Notes: generated by a model not told the origin, from the letters alone. Shown: positions 7,865-15,521, counted from the first letter of the stretch. The stretch is DNA of 25,779 bases from SIG588 sp045654545 (GCA_045654545.1 JAZONO010000010.1:1-25779); one strand, 5' to 3'. Numbers and translations: made by a program.

Positions 7865-8836
7865 ATGCATTGTCCAAAATGCAACGCAGAACGGGAGACG
7901 CGTCATGGCGCGTGTCCCGTTTGCGGTTTTGATTCCAAACGCACCGCCCGGCTTATTGTGGGTATTGTTGCCGCGATGCTGGTTTTGTTGGGACTGTTGG
8001 TGTGGGGCATTTTCTCACTCGTTCATTCGATGCCCGAGGGATCGACGCCCACGACACCTACCATACCAAACGAAGCGACTACATCCACAACGACCTTGTC
8101 GCGCACGGTCATGGTAACGGTTCCCGAAGGGTACACCGTGCAAAAAATTGCCGCTTTGATGGAAGCGGAAGATGTGTGCACGGCAGAGGAGTTTCTGCAC
8201 GCGGTGAAGGAAGGGGATTTTTCCGACTACGCGTTTCTTTCGGACGTGACAACCGCGAATGAGGACGGCACGCCCAACGGGCGGTATTACCGTTTGGAGG
8301 GGTATTTGTTCCCCGATACCTATGAGTTTTATCGCCGATGCAGTGGGGAAGCGGCGGTGCGCCGTTTTCTGGATAATTTTCAAAAGAAATATGAAGCGTT
8401 GCAACCTGCTCTCCAAGCGAGCGGTTTCACCTTGGATGAGGCGGTGACGTTGGCATCCATTATTCAGCGTGAAGCCGGTGCCGCACGGGATATGCCCCGT
8501 ATATCCCGTGTGTTGCAAAACCGCTTGCAAAGCCCGTCCTATCCTCGCTTGCAATGTGACGTTTCTACGGCCTATCTGCGCGAGTTGGTCGAAGCAGGGG
8601 AGACACCCGTTGAAGCGGCGTACGATACATACGTTTGCCGCGGTCTGCCTGTGGGGGCAATCGCCAACCCAGGTTGGGCGGCGTTGACGGCGGCGGTATC
8701 ACCTTCCGTCGAGGAGATTTGCGCAAATTGTTATTTCTTTGTGTATGATGCTACCGATGGTTCGGTGTACTATTCGGCCACCTATGCCGAACATCTGGCG
8801 GTATGGGCAGAAATTCAAGAACGAATGGAGGAATGA
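7865..8836 (+). CDS. Second MltG-type transglycosylase with N-terminal zinc ribbon
   Basis: A 323-residue paralogue of the preceding gene. It opens with a four-cysteine zinc-ribbon motif (Cys3, Cys6, Cys17, Cys20; CPKC then CPVCG). A membrane segment (about 29-52) and a Thr/Pro-rich linker follow, then the YceG domain directly. The LysM-like subdomain present in the neighbour is missing. The catalytic-type Glu is E203 in LASIIQREAG; VLQNRLQ, LQCDVST and GLPVGAIANPG are also conserved, so it is probably active. The zinc ribbon should face the cytoplasm and could mediate binding or sensing. The start is ATG 7865, 10 bases after mltG, with a weak GGGTGAG site. Phrases shared with the neighbour (PEGYTVQKIAALME against PEGYTIDKIAALME) point to local duplication and divergence. 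Confidence 0.88.
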   Translation: MHCPKCNAERETRHGACPVCGFDSKRTARLIVGIVAAMLVLLGLLVWGIFSLVHSMPEGSTPTTPTIPNEATTSTTTLSRTVMVTVPEGYTVQKIAALMEAEDVCTAEEFLHAVKEGDFSDYAFLSDVTTANEDGTPNGRYYRLEGYLFPDTYEFYRRCSGEAAVRRFLDNFQKKYEALQPALQASGFTLDEAVTLASIIQREAGAARDMPRISRVLQNRLQSPSYPRLQCDVSTAYLRELVEAGETPVEAAYDTYVCRGLPVGAIANPGWAALTAAVSPSVEEICANCYFFVYDATDGSVYYSATYAEHLAVWAEIQERMEE

Positions 8837-8838
8837 CC

Positions 8839-10056
8839 GTGGCAAAAAGACCGGAAGTGTTATCGCCGGCAGGGGATGCGGAACGGCTGGAAGCCGCCTT
8901 GCTGTACGGCGCAGATGCGGTCTATCTTTCCATGACCCAATTCGGTATGCGCACCGCACCGCAGAATTTTGATGAAACCGCGCTGAAAACGGCGGTGGCG
9001 CAAGCGCACGCAAAAGGGGTAAAGGTATATCTCACCTGCAACATTCTGCCGCGTAACAACGAAATCGAGCGGTTGCCCTCCTATTTCGAAGCGGCGGTGG
9101 CGGCCCGGGTGGATGCGTTGATCGTTGCCGATCTCGGTGTGATCGGATTGGCTAAACGCTATGCGCCCACATTACCGCTTCACATCTCCACGCAGTTTGG
9201 CGTGGTGAACTATCAAACCGCCCGTGAACTGTACGATATGGGCGCCTCACGTGTGGTGCTGGCACGGGAATTGTCGCTGGATGAGATTGCCGCCATACGT
9301 GCCAAAACGCCCTCCGATTTGGAAATCGAATGCTTTGTGCACGGGGCAATGTGTATGTCCTATTCCGGACGGTGCCTGATTTCCAACTATCTCACGGGGC
9401 GTGATGCCAACCACGGTGACTGTGCACAACCCTGTCGGTGGCGATATGAGGTGATTGAACCTTCTGCTCCCGATAACCGCTATACCGTGGAAGAGGATGC
9501 GAGCGGATCGTATCTGTTCAATGCCAACGATCTTAATATGATTGAACATATCCCGGCATTGTATCACGCCGGTGTCACGTCTTTTAAAATTGAAGGGCGT
9601 GCCAAAGCGGCCTATTATGCGGCGGTAACCACCAACGCTTACCGTGTGGCAACCGATGGGTTTATCGCATCCGGTTATGCCAAGGATTACCGTCCGCCGC
9701 AATGGGTGATCGAGGAACTGCAAAAGGTCAGCCATCGCCCGTATACCACGGGATTTTATTTTGATACCCCCGGTCAAAATCTGGCATTTGGCGGTTACGT
9801 GCGCGACTATCAAGTGGCGGCGGTTGCCGTTTCGTGGGAAAACGGTATGCTCACCGCATCTCAGCGCAATCGGTTTTGTGTGGGGGAAACGTTGGAGGTG
9901 TTGGAGCCCGGGTGTGAACCCTTTGCGCTGACCGTTACCGAATTATATGACGAAGAAGGCACAACCATTGAATCCACACCGCATCCCACCATGCTGTTTC
10001 GCGTGCCGTGCGAACGATCAGTGGCGCCCGGCAGTTTGTTACGCCGCAAAATATAA
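8839..10056 (+). CDS. U32 family protein (TrhP/RlhA/YrrN-YrrO-like)
   Basis: A 405-residue protein of the family historically called peptidase U32. The family signature is visible at residues 164-182: ECFVHGAMCMSYSGRCLIS, with Cys172 and Cys179, then Cys195 and Cys199 in GDCAQPCRWRY. Several U32 members are now known to be RNA-hydroxylation factors (TrhP for tRNA uridine 34, RlhA for 23S rRNA), and some carry an iron-sulfur cluster, so a tRNA-modification role is more likely than proteolysis. GTG 8839 is chosen because TGGAGG (8826-8831) lies 7 nt upstream; the ATG at 8833 would be too close. It is the last gene of the operon. In Bacillus, yrrN and yrrO sit near mltG (yrrL), which matches this order. 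Confidence 0.9.
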   Translation: MAKRPEVLSPAGDAERLEAALLYGADAVYLSMTQFGMRTAPQNFDETALKTAVAQAHAKGVKVYLTCNILPRNNEIERLPSYFEAAVAARVDALIVADLGVIGLAKRYAPTLPLHISTQFGVVNYQTARELYDMGASRVVLARELSLDEIAAIRAKTPSDLEIECFVHGAMCMSYSGRCLISNYLTGRDANHGDCAQPCRWRYEVIEPSAPDNRYTVEEDASGSYLFNANDLNMIEHIPALYHAGVTSFKIEGRAKAAYYAAVTTNAYRVATDGFIASGYAKDYRPPQWVIEELQKVSHRPYTTGFYFDTPGQNLAFGGYVRDYQVAAVAVSWENGMLTASQRNRFCVGETLEVLEPGCEPFALTVTELYDEEGTTIESTPHPTMLFRVPCERSVAPGSLLRRKI

Positions 10057-10062
10057 GTTTAC

Positions 10063-10091
10063 AACGAGCATCCGTACGGATGCTCGTTTTT
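10063..10091 (+). terminator. Terminator ending the thyX-U32 operon
   Basis: A perfect self-complementary stem spans 10063-10088 (13 bp per arm including the AA/TT closing pairs, centred at GTAC), followed by TTTTT. It starts 6 bases after the U32 stop. Confidence 0.92.
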
Positions 10092-10120
10092 GCATACCTT
10101 TCCCACTTTCGGTGCACAAT
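10090..10120 (+). promoter_or_regulatory. Possible weak promoter for the PBP gene
   Basis: TTGCAT (10090-10095) and CACAAT (10115-10120) are separated by 19 bp, between a strong terminator and the PBP start. Both boxes are imperfect and the spacing is long. Alternatively, the PBP depends on readthrough. Confidence 0.3.
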
Positions 10121-10137
10121 GTAACCGAAGGGAAGGG

Positions 10138-11751
10138 ATGTGTGTGTATAAACGTGCAGTAGCGGTGATGATGCTGTTGTTTTGCGTGTTCAGCGGTTTA
10201 ACGGCACATTACTTGACATTGGCGGAAAACCCGGCTTCGGCGGTGGTGGAAGGACAGTTTGTCACCACGTTACGGGTGGGTGCGGTGCGCGGAAGTATAT
10301 ATGACCGCAACGGGCGGTTACTCGTGAACGATACATCCGAATGGCGGTTGTGCATAGCCCCCTACACGCGCACGATGAGTGCACTTGCCGAAAAATTGCC
10401 CAAAGAGACCTTCTCGCTTTTGTCGGCGCGATTGGAGAGCGGACGACCGATCGTGACCCTTGCGGATGACACGTTTCCCACCGTGCGCGGTGTGCTTCGG
10501 TTTTGCGTGCCGCGCCGTTACAGTGAACGCGTGTATGCACCGCATTTGGTTGGGTATTTGGGATCGGACGGGAACGGAGCGGTGGGAATGGAACTCGCGT
10601 ATAACACGCTGTTGCAGTCCTGCAACGGGGCGGTGAACGTCACCTATTCCGTCAATGCGGCAGGGCATCTGTTGAGCGATGTGTCGCCCACGGTTGCCGA
10701 TACGCTGGCGAACGCATCGGCAGGCATCATGTTGACGATCGACCGCGATATACAACAGTATGCCGAACAGGTTGCGCAAAACGATCTGCAAAAAGGGGCG
10801 GTATTGATCGCCTCCGCAGATACCGCGGAAATCTTGGCATCGGTCAGTGTTCCCACTTTTCAACCGTCTACTGTGGCCACGCTGTTGGATGCCGCCGATG
10901 CGCCGTTGATGGACCGCACGTTACAAAATTATAACTGCGGATCTGTTTTCAAGATCGTGTCTGCCGCCGCAGCCCTGGAAGCAGGCGTGCCGATCACACG
11001 GGAATACACGTGTAACGGGGTGAGTGTGGTGAACGGCGTACGGTTTCATTGCCATAACCGTTTGGGACACGGTGCGTTGAATATGGAACACGCATTTGCG
11101 CTTTCGTGCAACTGCTATTTTATCCAACTGATACAAGATGTGGGGGCAGAGGCTATGTATCGCACCGCCACCGCTTTGGGGTTTGACCGTGCGGTGATCC
11201 CAACCGAAAATTATAAGACGGCACGGGCAACCATACCGTCGCTTAAAGAACTTCAAGCAAGCAATGCAGCACTCGCCAATCTGTCGTTTGGTCAAGGGGC
11301 ACTCCTTGCCACGCCGTATCATATGATTCAAATGCTGTCGGCAGTAGCGAACGGAGGCGAAATGCATCGTCCGACGGTGGTGCGCGGCACGGTAGGGGTT
11401 GATATGTCCGTAAAGGCATATGGCATTACACCTGCACAAACGGCGTTTTCGCGCGAAACGGCAAAAAAACTGCAACAACTAATGGTTGCAGCGGTAAAAG
11501 AAGGGGCGACCGGCGAAAAAGCAATGCCGGCAAGCGGTGGTGCCGGCGGCAAAACGGGGACAGCCGAAAGCGGTTGGATCACCGACAGCGGCGAGGTGGT
11601 GCAAAATTGGTTTGTGGGATATTATCCTGCGGAAAATCCCCGATATTTGGTCGCCGTGTTAGCGGAAGACAGCAATACCACCAAGGCATCGGCCGCTGAA
11701 GTGTTTTGCCGTCTTTGCGACGGCTTATATGCGCTGGGAAAAGAAAAATGA
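10138..11751 (+). CDS. Class B penicillin-binding protein (peptidoglycan D,D-transpeptidase)
   Basis: Cross-links peptidoglycan stem peptides outside the membrane. The protein has 537 residues. An N-terminal signal anchor sits at about 5-25 (RAVAVMMLLFCVFSGLTAHY). A PBP dimerisation region opens with RGSIYDRNGRLLVN, then the transpeptidase domain. The three active-site motifs are present: SVFK (Ser269-Lys272), SCN (323-325) and KTGT (472-475). There are no PASTA repeats. At this length it resembles the SpoVD/PbpA/PbpI group rather than a large FtsI; a division or sporulation role cannot be decided from sequence. The start is ATG 10138 behind purine-rich GAAGGGAAGGG; a GTG at 10144 is an alternative. 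In Bacillus pbpI lies in the same neighbourhood as mltG and the U32 genes. Confidence 0.92.
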   Translation: MCVYKRAVAVMMLLFCVFSGLTAHYLTLAENPASAVVEGQFVTTLRVGAVRGSIYDRNGRLLVNDTSEWRLCIAPYTRTMSALAEKLPKETFSLLSARLESGRPIVTLADDTFPTVRGVLRFCVPRRYSERVYAPHLVGYLGSDGNGAVGMELAYNTLLQSCNGAVNVTYSVNAAGHLLSDVSPTVADTLANASAGIMLTIDRDIQQYAEQVAQNDLQKGAVLIASADTAEILASVSVPTFQPSTVATLLDAADAPLMDRTLQNYNCGSVFKIVSAAAALEAGVPITREYTCNGVSVVNGVRFHCHNRLGHGALNMEHAFALSCNCYFIQLIQDVGAEAMYRTATALGFDRAVIPTENYKTARATIPSLKELQASNAALANLSFGQGALLATPYHMIQMLSAVANGGEMHRPTVVRGTVGVDMSVKAYGITPAQTAFSRETAKKLQQLMVAAVKEGATGEKAMPASGGAGGKTGTAESGWITDSGEVVQNWFVGYYPAENPRYLVAVLAEDSNTTKASAAEVFCRLCDGLYALGKEK

Positions 11752-11752
11752 G

Positions 11753-11781
11753 TTGCAAGTTTTCTGCTTTTGTGATATGAT
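11753..11781 (+). promoter_or_regulatory. Sigma-A promoter for the CobW-type GTPase genes
   Basis: TTGCAA (11753-11758), a 17-bp spacer and TATGAT (11776-11781), with an extended TG at 11773-11774. The first base after the PBP stop is 11752, so the promoter fills the gap. No Zur-like operator palindrome is obvious next to it. Confidence 0.75.
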
Positions 11782-11814
11782 AATGCGAGAGTTATCGGAA
11801 AGGATGCGTACAAT

Positions 11815-12981
11815 ATGACAAAGATTGATATTTTCTCCGGCTTTTTGGGTGCGGGGAAAACTACGTTGATTAAAAAATTGATTCAAGAAGCGTATGCCGG
11901 TGAAAAACTGGTGCTGATTGAAAATGAATTTGGTGAAATCGGGATCGACGGCGGCTTTCTGCAAGAGGCGGGTGTCGCCATTACCGAAATGAATTCCGGT
12001 TGCATTTGTTGCAGTTTGGTGGGAGATTTTTCCGAAGCACTCAAAAAGGTGCTCCGCGAGTTCGCTCCCGATCGTGTGCTGATCGAACCTTCGGGTGTCG
12101 GCAAACTCAGCGACGTGATCCGCGCGGTGGAAAACGTGGATTGCGACACCATGCAGTTAAACTCTTATACCACCGTGGTGGATGCAAAAAAAGCCAAGAT
12201 GTACATGAAAAACTTCGGCGAGTTTTTCAACGATCAGGTGTCCCATGCAGCCACCATTATTTTGAGCCATACCGACGGTATGGATGCCGACAAATTGGCG
12301 GCGGTGACAGCGTTGTTGCGCGAACATAACAACGAGGCGGTTATTGTGACCACTCCGTGGTCGCAACTGGACGGAAAACAGATTTTGGCGGCTACCGAGC
12401 GTACTTCCACGCTCGAAACGGAACTTCATCATTTGGCGGAAGAAGTGGACGTGTGTCCGACCTGCGGACATCACCACCACCACGATCGCGATCACGATCA
12501 CGCGTGTGAGTGTCATGAGCATCACCACCACGATCATGACCATGCGTGTGATTGCCACGAACATCATCACCACGATCATGACCACGCGTGTGATTGCCAC
12601 GAACATCACCACCACGATCATGATCACGCGTGTAATTGCCACGAACATCATCACCACGATCATGACCACGCGTGTGAGTGTCATGAGCATCACCACCATC
12701 ATCATGCAGACGACGTGTTCCAAAGCTTTGGCCGCGAAACGACTCGTGTGTACACCGTAGAAGATCTTGAAGCGATGCTGAAAGCGTTGGAGGATGAACA
12801 TGCCTACGGTCAGGTGTTGCGCGCGAAGGGTATTGTTGCCGGCGAGGATGGCTGGTTGCACTTTGACTACGTGCCCGGTGAGGCGGACGTGCGCCACGGT
12901 GCGGCCGGTGTGATCGGTCGGTTGTGCGTGATCGGCGCCGATTTGAAGGAAGAGGCGCTGGAGATGTTGTTTGCACTGTAA
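11815..12981 (+). CDS. CobW/COG0523 GTPase with long His/Cys metal-binding repeat
   Basis: A G3E-family GTPase of the CobW/YjiA/ZNG type, whose members deliver or buffer metals such as Zn, Ni or Co. The protein has 388 residues. The P-loop is GFLGAGKTT (9-17). ENEFGEIGIDG follows, then the metal-binding CXCC (Cys63, Cys65, Cys66) and LIEPSGVGKLSD. The fourth G motif reads SHTD instead of NKXD. Residues 214-299 are an exposed metal-binding region: CPTCG, HHHHHDRDHDH, then 14-residue units of the type ACDCHEHHHHDHDH. The CobW C-terminal domain (about 305-388) closes the protein. The start is ATG 11815 with AAAGGA upstream. The CXC plus His content suggests storage or buffering of Zn, Ni or Co; which metal cannot be decided here. 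Confidence 0.9.
   Translation: MTKIDIFSGFLGAGKTTLIKKLIQEAYAGEKLVLIENEFGEIGIDGGFLQEAGVAITEMNSGCICCSLVGDFSEALKKVLREFAPDRVLIEPSGVGKLSDVIRAVENVDCDTMQLNSYTTVVDAKKAKMYMKNFGEFFNDQVSHAATIILSHTDGMDADKLAAVTALLREHNNEAVIVTTPWSQLDGKQILAATERTSTLETELHHLAEEVDVCPTCGHHHHHDRDHDHACECHEHHHHDHDHACDCHEHHHHDHDHACDCHEHHHHDHDHACNCHEHHHHDHDHACECHEHHHHHHADDVFQSFGRETTRVYTVEDLEAMLKALEDEHAYGQVLRAKGIVAGEDGWLHFDYVPGEADVRHGAAGVIGRLCVIGADLKEEALEMLFAL
12502..12711 (+). repeat. In-frame 42-bp tandem repeat encoding His/Cys units
   Basis: There are five head-to-tail units beginning at 12502, 12544, 12586, 12628 and 12670. The first four encode AC(E/D/N)CHEHHHHDHDH, and the last diverges to end in HHHHHHAD. Units differ mostly at synonymous positions (CAT/CAC) and at the residue between the cysteines. 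The repeat is in frame and keeps the protein open. Confidence 0.95.
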
Positions 12982-12994
12982 TTGGAGGACGGAA

Positions 12995-13942
12995 ATGGAA
13001 ACACCGGTCTATCTGTTCACCGGCTTTTTGGAGTCGGGGAAAACGCGTTTTATCCAAGGGACATTAGAGGATAAGCGCTTTAACGGCGGCGAATCCACCT
13101 TGCTGTTGGTGTGCGAAGAAGGGGTGGAGGAATACGATCTGTCCCATATGCCGAACAGCGGAAAAAACATCACGGTACAGGTGGTGGACAAGGAAGAGGA
13201 ACTCACCTCTGACAACCTTGCCGCGTGGAAAAATGCATGCAATGCCAAACGTGTTATGGTGGAATACAACGGCATGTGGATGTTGGATGCTTTGTATAAT
13301 GCTATGCCGCAAGGGTGGGTGATTTATCAAGAACTCTGCTTTGCGGATGCATCCACATTTCTGACATACAATGCCAATATGCGCAGTCTGGTTGTGGATA
13401 AATTTAACAGTTGCGAATTGGTGGCATTCAACCGTTTTCAGGCGGATATGGATAAAATGGCGTTTCACAAGATTGTGCGTGCCACCTCCCGTCGCGCGGA
13501 TATTGCATACGAATATGAAAACGGGGACGTGGAATACGACGATATCGAAGATCCGTTGCCGTTTGACATCAATGCACCGATCATTGAGATTGCCGATGCC
13601 GATTACGCGCTTTGGTATCGCGACCTGAACGAAAACATGAATACCTATGCCGGAAAAACCGTGAAATTCAAAGGCTTGGTGGCGGTGGAAGGGAAGATGC
13701 CGCCCGATAGTTTTGTGATCGGTCGACATATTATGACCTGCTGTGAAGACGATATTGCGTACGGTGGTCTGATTTGCGACTGGAAAGGCGCCAAAACGCT
13801 TAAACAGCGCGATTGGGTGGTGCTCACGGCACGCTTGACGGTGGAATTTCACAAAGCCTATCGCAAAAAAGGGCCGGTGCTGAAAGCCATCAAGGTGGAA
13901 GCATCGAGTGCACCCGAACAGCAAGTGGCAACGTTCTTTTAA
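12995..13942 (+). CDS. CobW-like GTPase joined to a DUF1980 (YcgQ/TIGR03943-like) domain
   Basis: A 315-residue protein. The N-terminal part is CobW-like: P-loop GFLESGKTRF (10-19) and VEYNGMW in place of the IEPSG motif. It has no CXCC metal motif and no His stretch. The fourth G motif is not a clean NKXD (the nearest phrase is VAFNRF). The C-terminal part (about 200-315) resembles DUF1980 of YcgQ: YAGKTVKFKGLVA, then PDSFVIGRHIMTCCEDD with Cys249-Cys250, then GGLICDW. In other Firmicutes that domain is on a separate protein, usually beside a YcgR-type permease. No permease is present here. The start is ATG 12995 with TTGGAGG upstream, 13 bases after the first GTPase, so the two are probably co-transcribed and work on the same metal. 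Confidence 0.8.
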   Translation: METPVYLFTGFLESGKTRFIQGTLEDKRFNGGESTLLLVCEEGVEEYDLSHMPNSGKNITVQVVDKEEELTSDNLAAWKNACNAKRVMVEYNGMWMLDALYNAMPQGWVIYQELCFADASTFLTYNANMRSLVVDKFNSCELVAFNRFQADMDKMAFHKIVRATSRRADIAYEYENGDVEYDDIEDPLPFDINAPIIEIADADYALWYRDLNENMNTYAGKTVKFKGLVAVEGKMPPDSFVIGRHIMTCCEDDIAYGGLICDWKGAKTLKQRDWVVLTARLTVEFHKAYRKKGPVLKAIKVEASSAPEQQVATFF

Positions 13943-13958
13943 TAATTCAACAGCAAAA

Positions 13959-13968
13959 GGGCATACTG
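13959..13968 (+). promoter_or_regulatory. Possible forespore (sigma-G/F) -10 element before the SpoVAF-like gene
   Basis: GGGCATACTG contains CATACTG, close to the sigma-G -10 CATAMTA, and also fits the sigma-F pattern GGNNANANT. The -35 is poor (TTTAATA at about 13938-13944, overlapping the previous stop). This is offered because the gene class is forespore-expressed in Bacillus. Confidence 0.3.
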
Positions 13969-13993
13969 TTAGCGGTTCTTGAAAGGAACGGTG

Positions 13994-15433
13994 ATGAGTA
14001 TGCCTCTCTTTTTTTCGGAAAGTGCAACCGAGAACATCTCGCTGTTGCGACAGTATCTGCGTATCTCCGCGAGTTTTGATCTGGTACAGAGGGATATCAC
14101 GGTTGCCGAAGCACCTGCCGCCGTTATTTTTGTGGACGGTATGGTGAAGGATGAAACCATGTCCAAAATGTTGCAATTTTTCTCCTCCATCAAAAAAGAG
14201 GATCGGGAAAAGGTGACGGAAGCCAACGCCTTTGCCGCACGGTTTGTACCGTATACCGAAGTGGCGGTGATAACCGATCCCGACGAAGTGGTAACGGCGG
14301 TGCTGTCGGGACAGTTGGCATTTGTTGTGGATGGATTTGCGGCGGTGTTTCTCATCGATGTGCGCACCTATCCCGTGCGCGGTGTGGCAGAGCCGGAATC
14401 GGATCGCGTGTTGCGCGGACCGCACGATGGATTTGTGGAAACGCTGGTGTTTAACACGGCATTGATGCGCCGTCATGTGCGCGATCCGCGCCTGACAATG
14501 GAATATATGCAGATCGGCTCGATCTCTAAAACCGACGTGGTGCTTTGTTATCTGGATGGGGTAACTCCGTCACGACACTTGAAAACCTTGCGCGAAAAGT
14601 TGCAAAGCATTACCATTCCAAGTCTTTCCATGGGGCAGGAAAGTTTGGTGGAATGTTTGTTTCGCAAACAGCAGTGGTACAATCCGTTCCCGAAAGTGCG
14701 GTATACCGAACGCCCCGATGCGGCGGCCGCCGCCGTGATGGAAGGGCGTATCGTGGTGATGGTGGATAACACGCCCGTCGTCATGATCTTACCGACCTCG
14801 GTATTTGATTTCGTGCAGGACACCAACGACTATTACTTTCCGCCACTTGTGGGATCGTATTTGCGTTTGGTGCGCATCTTGGTGTTCGGGTTCACCATCT
14901 TTGTCACACCTGTGTGGTTTTTGCTCATTACGCATCCGCAATGGATTCCCGATTGGCTTTCGTTTATACGCATCGAAAACCCCAACACCGTACCGGTTAT
15001 TGTGCAACTGCTGTTGGTAGAGGTGATGATCGATGCCATTCGTTTGGCATCGCTGAACACACCGAGTGCACTCAACAACGCGTTCGGCGTGGTGGGGGCT
15101 TTGATTTTGGGTGAATTTGCGGTGACGGCAGGATTGTTTGTGTCGGAAGTGTTGCTATATATGGCGGCGGTCGCCGTGGCAACCTTCACACAACCGAGTT
15201 TTGAGTTGGGATATGCCTTTAAACTGTCGCGTATGCTGTTTTTGGTGTTGACCGCGTTGTTTGGTGTGTGGGGATTTGTGGGCGGTATTCTGCTGGTGGG
15301 AGTTGTTCTTGCCACCACGCAAACTGCGCTCGGAACGGGATATTTGTATCCGATTTTTCCCTTTGATCGCGTGGCGTTACGCCGCTTGGTGGTGCGCCGT
15401 TTGTTGCACCACAACAATGCGTTTCATAAATAG
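13994..15433 (+). CDS. spoVAF: Spore germination protein, GerA family (SpoVAF-like)
   Basis: A 479-residue inner-spore-membrane protein of the GerA/SpoVAF family, associated with germinant-triggered release of dipicolinic acid. The N-terminal soluble domain (about 1-285) starts with the family phrase NISLLRQYL...SFDLVQRDI and includes ISKTDVVLCYLDG. About five membrane segments fill residues 288-455, with TPSALNNAFGVVGALILGEFAV in the typical position. SpoVAF is preferred to GerAA because of the SFDL-QRDI start and the length. The start is ATG 13994, with AAAGGA (13982-13987) 6 nt upstream; ATG 14000 is possible. It stands alone here, without the spoVAA-E genes that accompany it in Bacillus. 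A terminator follows. Confidence 0.88.
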   Translation: MSMPLFFSESATENISLLRQYLRISASFDLVQRDITVAEAPAAVIFVDGMVKDETMSKMLQFFSSIKKEDREKVTEANAFAARFVPYTEVAVITDPDEVVTAVLSGQLAFVVDGFAAVFLIDVRTYPVRGVAEPESDRVLRGPHDGFVETLVFNTALMRRHVRDPRLTMEYMQIGSISKTDVVLCYLDGVTPSRHLKTLREKLQSITIPSLSMGQESLVECLFRKQQWYNPFPKVRYTERPDAAAAAVMEGRIVVMVDNTPVVMILPTSVFDFVQDTNDYYFPPLVGSYLRLVRILVFGFTIFVTPVWFLLITHPQWIPDWLSFIRIENPNTVPVIVQLLLVEVMIDAIRLASLNTPSALNNAFGVVGALILGEFAVTAGLFVSEVLLYMAAVAVATFTQPSFELGYAFKLSRMLFLVLTALFGVWGFVGGILLVGVVLATTQTALGTGYLYPIFPFDRVALRRLVVRRLLHHNNAFHK

Positions 15434-15440
15434 CAAATAC

Positions 15441-15478
15441 CAATGGAAAAGCCACCCGTTGCGGTGGCTTTTCCATTG
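15441..15478 (+). terminator. Terminator after spoVAF (possibly bidirectional)
   Basis: A perfect 16-bp stem (15441-15456 with 15463-15478) around a 6-nt CGTTGC loop, with CTTTT inside the 3' arm on either strand. It lies 7 bases after the stop and just ahead of the pot promoter, insulating it. Confidence 0.85.
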
Positions 15479-15486
15479 AAAAACTA

Positions 15487-15515
15487 TTGACATTTTTCGC
15501 AGTATCTATTATAGT
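15487..15515 (+). promoter_or_regulatory. Strong sigma-A promoter of the potABCD operon
   Basis: Perfect TTGACA (15487-15492), a 17-bp spacer and TATAGT (15510-15515). The predicted start near 15522 leaves a leader of about 205 nt before potA. Confidence 0.88.
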
Positions 15516-15521
15516 ATGTAT

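Noticed and set aside
6373..7884. 503-codon minus-strand frame opposite mltG
   Set aside because: A shadow frame: it has no start with a ribosome site and its translation is His/Ile-rich with no recognisable domain. The same applies to the long minus frames at 13064-14476 and 21719-23047.
12502..12711. Regular repeats that could suggest a CRISPR array
   Set aside because: The units are contiguous with no spacers, are 42 bp in frame and encode a metal-binding protein segment.
12157..12897. Long minus-strand frame rich in Met and Val opposite the His/Cys repeat
   Set aside because: It is the antisense of CAC/CAT codons; it has no ribosome site and no family resemblance, while the plus frame has a full CobW architecture.
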